Part shown: positions 51,940 to 61,142 of the stretch, in pieces
Position numbering within the stretch: position 1 is the stretch's first letter
Layout: each line of letters begins with the position of its first letter
Assembly (NCBI GenBank): GCA_907163375.1
Contig: CAJQUW010005346.1
Coordinates: 124,001-188,000 of the forward strand
DNA length: 64,000 nucleotides
Source: Prostheceraeus crozeri
Lineage: Eukaryota; Platyhelminthes; Polycladida; Euryleptidae
Reading direction: 5' to 3'
Notes under the pieces: generated by a model
The model's database searches: none
What the model was told of the DNA's origin: nothing
The model's input: only the letters and a program-made list of their open reading frames with translations
Made by a program: the position numbers and the translations under genes

Positions 51940-52482
51940 CATACACTTTCGATTTTATTAAATGAACTTAAGGGAGATACAGGTGGTATTGTCACCAAAT
52001 GTGAGATATGCATATTTTTGCAGTTTTGCAGAAATTACAGCGGAATTGAGTGATCATGATTGCAATGTAAAAGGAACGATGGCATTTTACAGATTCTCAT
52101 GACAGCCTTAGAGATTTAATGTTTGTTGAAAGAGAAATTCGATGGGTTCCTATTATTTTCATACTCAACCTCAAGAGTATTTTCTTAAACATGATCATGT
52201 CACAGGCAGCCTGCCACTGGTAGAGCAAATAATCAAAGACAATGATTTCAATTAACTTTGAAAAATGTAAATGTTTCCACATCACTATTCAGATTCAAGA
52301 AATGAAACATGAATTTAGTGAATCATAAAATCATGCCCGTGAAAATTGAATTAAAAACTTGAAATTTCAGCCAAGAAAGCACGAATGATATCGCGACTTT
52401 TTCATGAGGACTTTCATTATAATACAATTCATGAAATTCCCTTGATGATCAGCTTGATTTCCGCTTAGTTGGGATGCTTTCA
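51940..52482 (-). repeat. Right arm of a diverged inverted repeat
   Basis: Inverse copy of 47451-48000. On its outer side the word GGTAGAGTGGTAACTCC occurs at 52500 and 52553 with TTTATTAAATCCCC after the first, the inverse of the word found on the inner side of the left arm. Confidence 0.75.
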
Positions 52483-53150
52483 TTGAGTAGGTATGTTAGG
52501 TAGAGTGGTAACTCCGCATTTATTAAATCCCCAACATAGAGTAGGTATATTAGGTAGAGTGGTAACTCCCCTGTGCAAACGGAAAGTCGTCCAAAGTCTG
52601 GGCCGAAGTCGCCCGAACGCGACGTGTCCGGACGCCCCTAAGTCGGCCCAGATTCGGCTGGCCGACTTTGGCCCGTAGTGTATTGATCGCATGTAGCGGG
52701 TCGATTTGTGGTGGCTGAATCCAGTCCGCGAGATCTGCGTTGGCTTGCCTTTACCTAACCATATGTAATAAGCAATAATAACTTCTCAGATGATGAAACT
52801 TGTTGATTGTATGTGAAATGGTTGTATACTGCATGTTGCATGGTGAAATGGGATGAAATGGTTGATTGTACCTCAAACAAGTTTATATCTTGAATACAAT
52901 GGATAATAACAATCATATCCAATGGTATTCAAAACTATCGTAGATGAGGTTCACTCTGCTCCTAAATTTTGATGTCTGAAACCAACAAAAATACATTATA
53001 AGCGAATTCAGATAGTAGAACGCAGACAAACTGTGAACAATGATGTAAAACATAAACCATGTAGAGCTCTATAACGATCACGGGAGCTGTAAATATGTTT
53101 CTGGGTTCTCCCTTCATCAGTACGGCACACCCAGACTATCACATCTTGCC
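52483..53150. other. Non-coding with a GC-rich palindrome
   Basis: 52570-52680 is GC-rich and contains the inverted words CCAAAGTCTGGGCCGAAGTC and GGCTGGCCGACTTTGG. The remainder is plain AT-rich sequence with no gene. Confidence 0.45.
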
Positions 53151-53620
53151 CCGCCGAGCAAAAAGTCATCCGGCGGAAGTCCGCTGAATGTCTTTTTGGT
53201 GTCCGTTCGCGGTCAGTTAACGGATAGTAAACGGTGGACAAATTTTGTCCGCCGAGGACATCACAAGGACATAGGGCGGAAATGAAAGGACAAAGAACGG
53301 GTAGCCTAAGGCATTAGAACGGACTTCAAATGAACAATAGCGGACATTGTTTGTCCGCATTAAAATAATCTGACGGACAGTTGACGGATATGATGAATGC
53401 GCGGATTCTGAACGGACTGACCACAGATAACCAACGGACTAATTACGGATTCTGACGGACTAATTATGGACTCTGACGGACTAATTATGGACTCGGACGG
53501 ACTAAATACGGATTCTGACGGACTAATTATGGACTCTGACGGACTAAATACGGATTCCAACGGACAAGTTTAAGATCGTCGACGGGTTAGATTACGGACA
53601 GATTACTTAGGATAAGCGGG
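53150..53620. repeat. CGGA-rich minisatellite
   Basis: The core at about 53425-53565 is a 21-bp tandem repeat of CTGACGGACTAATTATGGA and TACGGA variants, about six units. Flanking sequence out to 53150 and 53620 repeats ACGGA and CGGAC words irregularly. No coding role is likely. Confidence 0.8.
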
Positions 53621-54299
53621 TCCTGTACGAGCTAACTACGGATCAGTTACAGATAAATTGCCAATGTTTCACTGATGTTGAACGAATTGGCTACAAATAT
53701 CTAGCGCTTCCGGAAATATAGACAGGTAAGTCATACATATTATAATCGGCAATTCAATTAAAATACATTAAACAAAGTGGTCGTCTCACGAAGCTATCCC
53801 ATTTGTTTGTAAAATTTCAAGGAAAACCAACAACTTTACACGAGATATCTGTTGAGCACCAGAGACGACAAATTGAGAAATATGTATACCAACAGTTAAC
53901 ATTCGTTAAACAAATAACAAGGGTAAAACAATTATCGACTGGTCTGGAAAGCTTGTAAACTTGCCAAAATGGGAATATGTCAACATTCATGGACAATCGC
54001 AATGTTACTATTAGCCTATTGGTAGTCTTATTGTGCGAAGTTACAAGTTTTTCTAAGGCAGCCGTTTTACTAGTAGGTATGAGAAGAAAATCATTTTATT
54101 TTCATACTAGACGGATTATGCAAATCTTTATTTCATAATTTAAAACAGGAGAAATAATTGCATATCCAACTTTAAATGTTAACCTATCAAATGAAGTACA
54201 AGCATCATCCGACAAATGGCACACGAAAAACCTTACTTATCATTGACTTTATACCCAAAACATACTATTGTATGATATCATACAGGCCTAATAGTGTAC
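53621..54299. other. Non-coding, nothing recognised
   Basis: No supported gene or repeat. Confidence 0.4.
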
Positions 54300-54412
54300 G
54301 TACGAATAATTAATATATTATAAAATATATAATATTATATATATATATATATATAATAAATATAAAAATTAATTATCAAATATAAATTTATATATATTAT
54401 ATGTTAAATAAC
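54300..54412. repeat. AT microsatellite
   Basis: A run of TA dinucleotides (core about 54331-54356) within almost pure A/T sequence. Confidence 0.9.
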
Positions 54413-54682
54413 GTTTACTCAACATTGAAACAGTAACTGCCGAATGGCGTTTGAAATGATAAGTCACACAGAAATTTTTCCCTTTTGGCAACGATTACAA
54501 ACTTCCCAAATACTTCCTTGTAATGTGTGAGTGGAAATGATTGAAGTTTCGTACAGAAATACATATGATCAAAACTTATATAAAAAGAATTACTAGATTG
54601 ATAAATGAACAATGGACGACGTTTGATTTAATTGTGACACTCGTTCTTTCGACGCTTTTCGATCACACGTGACACCATTTGA

Positions 54683-55195
54683 TCATAATTTCCGGCCAGG
54701 TTTGCACATACTCGTATTACGGATATCACAACTAGATAAAGTGTCGGAAAAGATGTTGGAAAACATCTCTTCGAGAATTTCCACTTTGAAAACTTGTCGT
54801 CTCGGATGAAAAATTGCATCAACTCGTTCGGTGCAATGAGTCGGCACACTTTGCGAGTAACTAACAACGGTTGAACCTGAGATGATTAGTTGATTTGTGG
54901 AGAAATTAGTGCTTTCAGAACGAAGGCGTCCAGGGCGATTTGCAATCTCACACGTTCCGGCTTCACCAACTTTTCTTCCAAGGAATTGAACTGAAATTAA
55001 GAAGTCTACTGAAATCACCTTAATCACTGAAGAGTGGATATTTTTGATAATCATCATTGCATGTGTTAGAGGGGAAATTATTACGAGAATTCGAGTGATA
55101 CATGGTAGGTGATTTGACACAAATTTTGTGAAAACGCTGCCACTGCTTAATGAATAAAAGAAAAGTGCTGATATTACAACCACTGTGTCATCAAT
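54683..55195 (-). CDS. Possible last exon of a seven-transmembrane receptor
   Basis: On the minus strand, a TTTTTAG acceptor-like site leads into an open frame of about 170 codons. It begins with two hydrophobic stretches (TVVVISALFFYSL and ITRILVIISPLTHAMMII) separated by a short polar loop, then a polar tail. The second stretch has SPLTHAMM where rhodopsin-like receptors have NP-x-x-Y. The reading as TM6-TM7 plus tail is tentative, and no upstream exons are visible. Confidence 0.3.
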   Translation of the reverse strand: MDDTVVVISALFFYSLSSGSVFTKFVSNHLPCITRILVIISPLTHAMMIIKNIHSSVIKVISVDFLISVQFLGRKVGEAGTCEIANRPGRLRSESTNFSTNQLIISGSTVVSYSQSVPTHCTERVDAIFHPRRQVFKVEILEEMFSNIFSDTLSSCDIRNTSMCKPGRKL

Positions 55196-55739
55196 ACCTA
55201 AAAATTCTTGAAAGTTTCATTCATACATGGTTAATAGAATCTATATTTTTGTAATCATAGCAAGGTATGATTTGGCATACGAGTAAGGAGACTTGGGGAC
55301 TTAAGACTTTACGGCTCTTTTAAGTTAAATTAGCTTTCATTTGACTTTATAGTAGTGAAGTGAGCGATCAACCAATCGCTAATCGGTTCATTCATTATGA
55401 CCCTGTTCAAATTAACTTATTCCATGCATTTTAAGATAAGTTAAGTCGAAAACAAGAGATACATAATGTGCAGTAAAACATTATGATAAAATATTCCATA
55501 ATAATATTAGCAATAATATTGCTAATTTTTATTACAATCAATTATCTTCAATTTGGTAGTAGGCGTATTCAAAGATTATGTATATTATCTTTGTGATTAT
55601 TATATTATCCATTGTTTTTGGGCGTATTTTTATACGCATGCCACTTAATTACATTATTTGAAATGTTATGTTATCGCAGCAAGATATAATGTTGTTTGTC
55701 GGTTACCCATGTTAACGGATTGACTAATTCACATCAGTT
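55196..55739. other. Non-coding flank of Polinton element 2
   Basis: AT-rich with no gene. The six bases before the element (TCAGTT, 55734-55739) would be its target duplication; the other end lies outside the window. Confidence 0.45.
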
Positions 55740-55990
55740 AGTAGTACAGCCTAGTCCCCGTTCGCACCATTTGCACTAAAGTACATGACCTTGCCCCGGG
55801 CATCGGAGCACACGCCCACGCATCAGAGCACGTGGTTGCTAAGAGGACAGGAAACGGAGCAGTCGGAGCACACGCCCACGCATCGGCGCACTTGGGGGTT
55901 AAGAGGACAGGAAACGGAGCACCAATCGGAGCACGTGGCGCCGTGCACGTGTGATGAGTCACAGCAGGGTATATAAGGAAGGCGCTGTCA
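55740..55990 (+). repeat. Left terminal repeat region, element 2
   Basis: Corresponds to the terminal repeat of element 1. It contains a 60-bp tandem duplication (55801-55860 and 55861-55920), each unit with GGAGCACACGCCCACGCATC and ending AAGAGGACAGGAAACGGAGC. The inner 70 bp, with GGAGCACC and TATA, matches element 1 closely; the outer part does not. The exact inner limit cannot be set without the other end. Confidence 0.75.
55970..55976 (+). promoter_or_regulatory. TATA box of the terminal unit, element 2
   Basis: TATATAA, 41 bp before the ATG at 56011, in the same setting as in element 1. Confidence 0.75.
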
Positions 55991-56010
55991 GAGAAAATCA
56001 TTCTCATCAT

Positions 56011-56436
56011 ATGTCGACAACATTAACGGGTAGATTACGCCCTCTGGCTGAGACACGTCATCCCAATGAGGAGATATCCTATACACCTTATTCATCGAAA
56101 GACTTTATTGTGGAACGAGACTGTAATACACTGTATATTATTCCGACAAAGGAGAAGATTGTGTCGTTAGAGAAGATTATTGCAGAGCTTCGTATCCAGT
56201 TGTTGAATGTAATACTGTATGGACCACGCTTCTTGTTTGATATTCGAACATCTGCAAAGTTCCCCAAAGGTGCACTGGACGTGTCCTATCGCTATTTGAA
56301 CATTGGTGACGATTGGGACGTGGAAGAACTGATTGATTCGTTGCAGAAGAAGTTACGTTCTCAACTGGAGTGTCGTTATTTTGGGGGAATCTTGTGTATG
56401 CAGATTGACATTGGGTTTGGTTCATTGTTTACGTAA
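56011..56436 (+). CDS. Unknown terminal protein gene, element 2
   Basis: 141 residues, nearly identical to 36769-37194 in element 1 with a few conservative changes (for example TSAKFPKG for TSTKFPKG). The preserved frame in two separate insertions argues for a real gene. First gene after the terminal promoter. Function unknown. Confidence 0.65.
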   Translation: MSTTLTGRLRPLAETRHPNEEISYTPYSSKDFIVERDCNTLYIIPTKEKIVSLEKIIAELRIQLLNVILYGPRFLFDIRTSAKFPKGALDVSYRYLNIGDDWDVEELIDSLQKKLRSQLECRYFGGILCMQIDIGFGSLFT

Positions 56437-56461
56437 GATACATTATCTGAACCACGATATA

Positions 56462-57382
56462 ATGGAGCCACCAACAAAGAAGAGGCGAACCACAGTCCGC
56501 CCCCGCTCTCAACCCTATTATGAGTGCGAGTTTTGCAATAAACGCTTCCGACTGTTTTCACAATGCATCACTCATGGACGCAAGGAGATAGGGAAGGAGT
56601 ATTGCGATCGTTGTGGGAAATGGTGGACTACCGATCATTGCTGCTCTCTGGATAGGGGTTACTGTGGCGACAAGGAGAGTGAGTTCACCTGTATGCTTTG
56701 CAAACAAGACTATAATATGGAAGCTTACCATAAACACCCATGTGTGGGTCGGTGCAGGTACTGTGATGAGAAGATTCAGGAGGAGGATAATGAATGGGAT
56801 GACCATTTATGTCCCTATTTGAGCATGTATATGCCCACCGAACCCTTGGACCCGAATCGCCCAGTGGAGTCGGAGAGTACGAATTCATATCCGTACGACT
56901 TGTCAAAAGTGAAGTTGGCACGCTGTCCATGGTGTCATAACATGTACCAAGCATTCTTCTTATGGGAACATGTTTGCAAACATCATAAGGAGATGTGTCG
57001 AAGCAATCCGATGTGGTGCAAGAGCAAGACGAATGAGGCATGCGACAACTTTTTCTATATATGTGTCTGTAGTGAGATGCTGCACCGTGACGTGGAGGAA
57101 GAGAAGGTCCGTCAATTTGTCTCGTTGCATAAGGAGCATATGGGCAAGAAAATTTGGAGAAATCAGCGCGAAAATTTGAAACGGATATATGAGAGTCAAC
57201 CGAATCCGCCCAAGGAAGTGAATAGTGTCCCCCAAGCCTCGCTTCGACCAGAGAATAGAAATCGGGACCCACGCGAATATTTATTTGACTTTAGTAAGAA
57301 ACGAGGGAGACCTCTGAAACCCATTGTTTTTAAGAACCAATTGAATTGGTTCACGTATAATGTAGATTTGGATAATGAATAA
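56462..57382 (+). CDS. Cys/His-rich protein, element 2 copy
   Basis: 306 residues from MEPPTKKRRTT. All metal-ligand positions seen in element 1 are kept (YECEFC, CDRCGKWW, YHKHPCVGRCRYCD, CPWCHNMY, YICVCSEML). The domain is shared with the polymerase N-terminus of element 1. A TAAGAT word lies 28 nt before the start, at the end of the preceding gene, so this gene could have an own start element or be read through from the TATA box. Confidence 0.7.
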   Translation: MEPPTKKRRTTVRPRSQPYYECEFCNKRFRLFSQCITHGRKEIGKEYCDRCGKWWTTDHCCSLDRGYCGDKESEFTCMLCKQDYNMEAYHKHPCVGRCRYCDEKIQEEDNEWDDHLCPYLSMYMPTEPLDPNRPVESESTNSYPYDLSKVKLARCPWCHNMYQAFFLWEHVCKHHKEMCRSNPMWCKSKTNEACDNFFYICVCSEMLHRDVEEEKVRQFVSLHKEHMGKKIWRNQRENLKRIYESQPNPPKEVNSVPQASLRPENRNRDPREYLFDFSKKRGRPLKPIVFKNQLNWFTYNVDLDNE

Positions 57383-57400
57383 ATCTCCTATTTTTGTGAC

Positions 57401-57406
57401 TAAGTT
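57401..57406 (+). promoter_or_regulatory. TAAG-type start element, element 2 (basic gene)
   Basis: TAAGTT, 32 nt before the ATG at 57433. Confidence 0.6.
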
Positions 57407-57432
57407 ATGATTGGGAAGCGTAAACATTAATC

Positions 57433-57714
57433 ATGACACGCCGTAAACGACGCCAGAGAGGAGGAACTGTAAGACATGTGAAACGGTATATAAAATCTCA
57501 AATGCATCGTAGAGGACGTGAAGCTTTTCAGAGACATAAAGGCGAATTGATTCGACGTCATTTGGGCAATACGTTGTTGCCAGCAGCGTGGCGACCACGT
57601 TATAAATCCAATAATCAAATGATAAAGGAAGAATGGCAACGGTTGAAACACGATCTAATTAGGAACAAGTTGGGAAAGCTAAAGACGTTAGGGAAACTAT
57701 TAATGAAGAACTAA
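57433..57714 (+). CDS. Small basic virion protein candidate, element 2 copy
   Basis: 93 residues, identical in protein sequence to the copy at 35485-35766, with RRQRGGT near the N-terminus. Such complete conservation between two insertions suggests recent common descent or strong constraint. Confidence 0.65.
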   Translation: MTRRKRRQRGGTVRHVKRYIKSQMHRRGREAFQRHKGELIRRHLGNTLLPAAWRPRYKSNNQMIKEEWQRLKHDLIRNKLGKLKTLGKLLMKN

Positions 57715-57717
57715 GTA
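57712..57717 (+). promoter_or_regulatory. TAAG-type start element, element 2 (pX-like gene)
   Basis: TAAGTA, 32 nt before the ATG at 57744; it overlaps the stop of the preceding gene. Confidence 0.6.
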
Positions 57718-57743
57718 GGGACATCTAGCCTATCACGGTAATC

Positions 57744-57986
57744 ATGCAACGTGGAGGTATTTATCGCGGAAGCCCTCGTCAAAAAGGTGGAGGTCAGAAA
57801 GGAGGTATTTACCGTGGTAGTCGTAAACAAAGAGGAGGCATCCTCCCATTTTTAGCCCCCCTCATCCCTGCACTTATTGCCGCAGGGAAAGCTGCAGCGT
57901 TGGGAGCAGCCGGTGCCGCAGGCGCAAGTGCTATAGCGAATAAAATGTCAGGAGGAAAACGTCGAAGGAGACGTCACCATCGCTAA
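57744..57986 (+). CDS. pX-like basic/hydrophobic protein, element 2 copy
   Basis: 80 residues. MQRGGIYRGS, QKGGIYRGSR and KQRGGIL precede an Ala/Gly-rich hydrophobic stretch (LIPALIAAGKAAALGAAG) and the GGKRRRRRHHR tail. The number of GGIYRGS units differs from element 1, so this repeat is unstable between copies while the cleavage-like words are kept. Confidence 0.65.
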   Translation: MQRGGIYRGSPRQKGGGQKGGIYRGSRKQRGGILPFLAPLIPALIAAGKAAALGAAGAAGASAIANKMSGGKRRRRRHHR

Positions 57987-58019
57987 ACCAATCATGTTGT
58001 ACACCACCCTAGGGACGGG

Positions 58020-58026
58020 TATATAA
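58020..58026 (+). promoter_or_regulatory. TATA box of the exonuclease candidate, element 2
   Basis: TATATAA, 39 bp before the ATG at 58059. Confidence 0.7.
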
Positions 58027-58058
58027 GTCGAGACACACAAGGTGAGATTCATTTCACG

Positions 58059-59060
58059 ATGCGTCGGATTCAGCATTTGGGCGAGCTCATGCAAGGTTCT
58101 TATACCATTACATTTGATCATCCTAAAGTACAACAATGGTGGGTGGAGCAGAAGAAGCCGGTGCGCAATTTCATCGTATTTGATACGGAAGGAGATCCCA
58201 TGCAGGAAGTCGCTGCCATTTGGTGTCATTATACGCCCAGAGACGATAAACCGACCGGATATGTGACCATTACATCGCGCTTCCATGACTTTATCAATCA
58301 TGAGACATCGGTGTGTGATGTTTTTGCGACTAATTTTATTCATGGCCTCAACCCACGTGTGATTGGGAAATGTGGTGCAGAAGAGAGTGTGATTATTCAC
58401 CGTTTTAATTGCTGGGTCCATGAAATGACACGCGAGTATGGAGACGCGGAACTGATTGTAGGGAATGGATTATCGGAGATGGAAAGAGCTTGGTTGAAAA
58501 GCATAAAACTCTTGGAAAAAGTGACCATGGATAGTATTTCCGTCCCCGAATGGTCTCAACGCATTGACTCTCATTGGAATATATTCGCCTCATGTATGCG
58601 GGATAGTGAACTGTATAGACTTGGCTATAAGGAACATATGCGTCGCGGATGTCACTGGATGAATCATTCCCAGTATGAAGGGAAAGAAGCTTACCGTCGA
58701 GCTCTGTTACATTTACGCCGAGGGAAAGCACTCACAGAAACTCAAGCTGCCAAGGTACAGTATGGGTACCACTGTGCGCTGTCAGATGTGGTCGAGATTC
58801 TCCTTCATTATTGCTTTGAACTACACTATCGACTTTATGTGCATACGCTGTATTTAAATTATGATTCCTTTGAAGCTGCATGGGCCTGGACCAAGATTGA
58901 CCACATCACTGTGATGCATGAATCAACCACGGTGGACAATGGACAACTCCACAAGTCTTACATTGTTCATTATTGTAACTTCAGTGACTATGCCGAACAT
59001 CGTACCTTGTGCAAGAATAATGCATGTTGTGAAATGACTCAAGAAAGTGCATCTCTATAA
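58059..59060 (+). CDS. DEDD-type exonuclease candidate, element 2 copy
   Basis: 333 residues. The motifs FIVFDTEGDP, LIVGNGLSEMERAWL and YHCALSDVVEIL are conserved. The C-terminal end (NNACCEMTQESASL) is seen only in this copy, because element 1 carries a foldback insertion there. The stop codon overlaps an AATAAA-type signal (TAATAAATG). Confidence 0.5.
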   Translation: MRRIQHLGELMQGSYTITFDHPKVQQWWVEQKKPVRNFIVFDTEGDPMQEVAAIWCHYTPRDDKPTGYVTITSRFHDFINHETSVCDVFATNFIHGLNPRVIGKCGAEESVIIHRFNCWVHEMTREYGDAELIVGNGLSEMERAWLKSIKLLEKVTMDSISVPEWSQRIDSHWNIFASCMRDSELYRLGYKEHMRRGCHWMNHSQYEGKEAYRRALLHLRRGKALTETQAAKVQYGYHCALSDVVEILLHYCFELHYRLYVHTLYLNYDSFEAAWAWTKIDHITVMHESTTVDNGQLHKSYIVHYCNFSDYAEHRTLCKNNACCEMTQESASL

Positions 59061-59403
59061 TAAATGTTATTCCAATCACCTGTTATTTTTGATAATCATT
59101 TACTTGGGAATGATAGCACTTGTCAATTTTATGAACCATTTTCAACATTTAAATTAATGCTAACGTGTAAATTTTATGATCGATTTCCAATCTTAAAATT
59201 CAATCTTTAACATTAATTTTAACTTCTATTCTATCATGATATGTCCTATAACCCATTACTATCCCCAGAATAAAAATAATCATAGTTTACCATGTATGTT
59301 TATTGAATACATGTATCAAAAATATGAAGTAGAAGAAGAAAGATACACAAGTTAAAACACCCAATCGTCAACAAAGTCTACGTCGTCCCAAAATGCAACC
59401 GCT
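59061..59403. other. Intergenic, convergent 3' ends, element 2
   Basis: Matches 33439-33700 of element 1 in inverse orientation. Contains poly(A)-like signals on both strands (TAATAAATG near 59059 and GTTTATTGAAT near 59298). No coding region is seen. Confidence 0.5.
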
Positions 59404-59811
59404 TCATCCAAGTTTTTTTAGTTCAGTTCTAATGTTATACCGACTACTCAAATTAGTCAGTGGACGGCGAAAGGGTTGACGATTAAAAGTCAGTTCTGGA
59501 TAGCCAGCTGCATTCGGCGGGGTATTCTCCTTCTCATCTGTCAAATAGTCCTCCACCTGACCATCGCTCATACTCGGTGGTCCGAGATCGTCGAAACTAG
59601 ACGTAGAAAGTTCAGGGGTTGGTGGGATGTAATATGGCCCATCGATGGTGGGTGGTGTTGGCGGGAGGGAATACGGTCCGTCCGGATCGGGAATGAAACC
59701 CCAGTTCGAGGGGAGGTCCGTTGGAAAGTCATCTTCATCACTTGAGGGATCTGGACTGGCTGGCGATGAAGGTAGTGTGCTTGGTCTTGGTAGTGGGCTG
59801 AGATCGACCAT
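59404..59811 (-). CDS. Pro-rich disordered protein, element 2 copy
   Basis: 135 residues. The start MVDLSPLPRPSTLPSSPAS, the acidic patch DEDDFPTDLPSNWG and YSLPPTPPTIDG correspond to the element 1 copy (32917-33438), but the second half and the end differ strongly. It is the fastest-changing gene shared by the two elements, which would suit a host-interacting protein. Confidence 0.55.
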   Translation of the reverse strand: MVDLSPLPRPSTLPSSPASPDPSSDEDDFPTDLPSNWGFIPDPDGPYSLPPTPPTIDGPYYIPPTPELSTSSFDDLGPPSMSDGQVEDYLTDEKENTPPNAAGYPELTFNRQPFRRPLTNLSSRYNIRTELKKLG

Positions 59812-59860
59812 CCTCTTGAATGTTCACGAGTGTTATGAAGGTGGAACATTTTCGACTTGG

Positions 59861-59990
59861 CTTTATAGTTTTGCAAATACCCCATCCCCTGCTCCGAGCA
59901 TTGGGTGTGCCCCATTCCATGGTCGGAGCACAGAACGGAGCACTGGGTGTGCCCCATTCCATGTCCGGAGCACCTATCGATTGGAGAACT
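59861..59990. promoter_or_regulatory. Divergent promoter region, element 2
   Basis: CTTTATA at 59861-59867 is the TATA box for the minus-strand Pro-rich gene. GGAGCAC words (about 59935, 59967 and variants) and GTGTGCCCCATTCCATG (twice) lie between it and the plus-strand gene at 60024. Confidence 0.6.
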
Positions 59991-59995
59991 AGGTA
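59990..59995 (+). promoter_or_regulatory. TAGG-variant start element, element 2 (acidic gene)
   Basis: TAGGTA, 34 nt before the ATG at 60024, the same spacing as in element 1. Confidence 0.5.
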
Positions 59996-60023
59996 AAAAT
60001 GGAGAAACGATCAAGACACATAC

Positions 60024-60419
60024 ATGATGGAAGACTTTCACGTGTACACCTACCCAAATCAGCTCATTGTTTACCCGAAATCGACATGTCAACCGCACGC
60101 GATGTTGGAGAAAGTGATTCCATATGTGAAGGAGAAGATCAAAGTGAAGCCTGAATGTGAACTCTCCATGGATACATTCATGATTTATGAATACAAAAGA
60201 AATGGTTCTCCACCATTGATGGGCGCCAGTGAACGTTATTATGAAAGTGACATCCAAGAAGTGGATGACTATTTATCCTCACTGAAGAACGTATGGGACT
60301 ATGAATTTATGGACAGTGTTAACAAAGAGATTCTTGGTGTCTATTGTATAACGTTTAATTTTGAATATATATCTGTTGGATGGACATCAGAAGAAGAATA
60401 TGTAAGCGACACAGACTAA
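60024..60419 (+). CDS. Unknown acidic protein, element 2 copy
   Basis: 131 residues, very close to 32283-32678 in element 1, with the acidic end SEEEYVSDTD. No motif is recognised. Confidence 0.65.
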   Translation: MMEDFHVYTYPNQLIVYPKSTCQPHAMLEKVIPYVKEKIKVKPECELSMDTFMIYEYKRNGSPPLMGASERYYESDIQEVDDYLSSLKNVWDYEFMDSVNKEILGVYCITFNFEYISVGWTSEEEYVSDTD

Positions 60420-60574
60420 GTATGAATAAAGAATGTCGTTGTATGAATCATGTTGCTTTTCCATATTATAAGCATTCTGCTATTGGGGTTGATAGATTTG
60501 GAAAAATATGCTACTTGTACTCCTTTTTCTTCTGAGAGAGATTGTACGCATACTCACCGCGATGAGTAACTATT

Positions 60575-60580
60575 TAAGTT
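60575..60580 (+). promoter_or_regulatory. TAAG-type start element, element 2 (Arg-rich gene)
   Basis: TAAGTT, 36 nt before the ATG at 60611. Confidence 0.6.
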
Positions 60581-60610
60581 ATGGATCTTCACGCTCTCTC
60601 AAATAAGATC

Positions 60611-60760
60611 ATGTTATTCCTGCCCTATTATCGAAAAAGACGACATCGCCCTATTCGGAAAAGACGCTCTCGAAAAAGACGACAACGTGGAGGATGGACA
60701 TCACGCCCACAGAAAGTTCGTCATTCCTTCGCACCAAGCGCGGATGAAGATCCTTATTGA
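60611..60760 (+). CDS. 49-residue Arg-rich core-like protein
   Basis: A very short gene, easily missed. MLFLPYYRKRRHRPIRKRR opens an Arg/Lys-rich half that ends RRQRGGW, the Q-R-G-G word also found in the other small basic proteins; a Ser/Pro-containing acidic tail follows. Size and charge recall the adenovirus core peptide mu. Support comes from the TAAG element at the usual spacing, the motif, and the overlap of its last 17 bases with the next start codon. A weaker copy exists in element 1 (31941-32091). Confidence 0.6.
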   Translation: MLFLPYYRKRRHRPIRKRRSRKRRQRGGWTSRPQKVRHSFAPSADEDPY

Positions 60761-61142
60761 TTTTTGGTTCGATGAACGCATCCGAGGCAATGATATCCCC
60801 AAATTAGAAGAGTTTACCGACATGTCCACCGTCTATTTGAATCAATTGGTACTGAATGACCGCTATTCCATCGTGGGACGTGTGTATTTACTCATGGCTA
60901 TTTTTGAGGATGACGATTTGTATGAGGAAACACTATGGGGGTTTATGAATGAGAAACATTTGACATATTTACAAGAGCTGTATCATAAACGTGTGATTTC
61001 AGCAGCAAGTCTTATTTATATCAAAGAGACATTGAGTCGTATCTGTGCTCATTTCAGTTTTTTGTTTCAATGGCCAACGAATGTATTGAAGCATGCACAG
61101 GAACACACAACAGAAATCAATCATGAAGGGAGGAACACGTGA
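60744..61142 (+). CDS. Unknown acidic protein, 132 residues
   Basis: Starts MKILIDFWFDERIRGND inside the end of the 49-residue gene. Helical, with FEDDDLYEETLWGF and a hydrophobic ICAHFSFLFQW near the end. No family is recognised. It overlaps the start of the next gene in another frame. Confidence 0.5.
   Translation: MKILIDFWFDERIRGNDIPKLEEFTDMSTVYLNQLVLNDRYSIVGRVYLLMAIFEDDDLYEETLWGFMNEKHLTYLQELYHKRVISAASLIYIKETLSRICAHFSFLFQWPTNVLKHAQEHTTEINHEGRNT

Noticed and set aside
53360-53560. Open frame of SPSES repeats on the minus strand
   Set aside because: It is only a translation of the 21-bp minisatellite.
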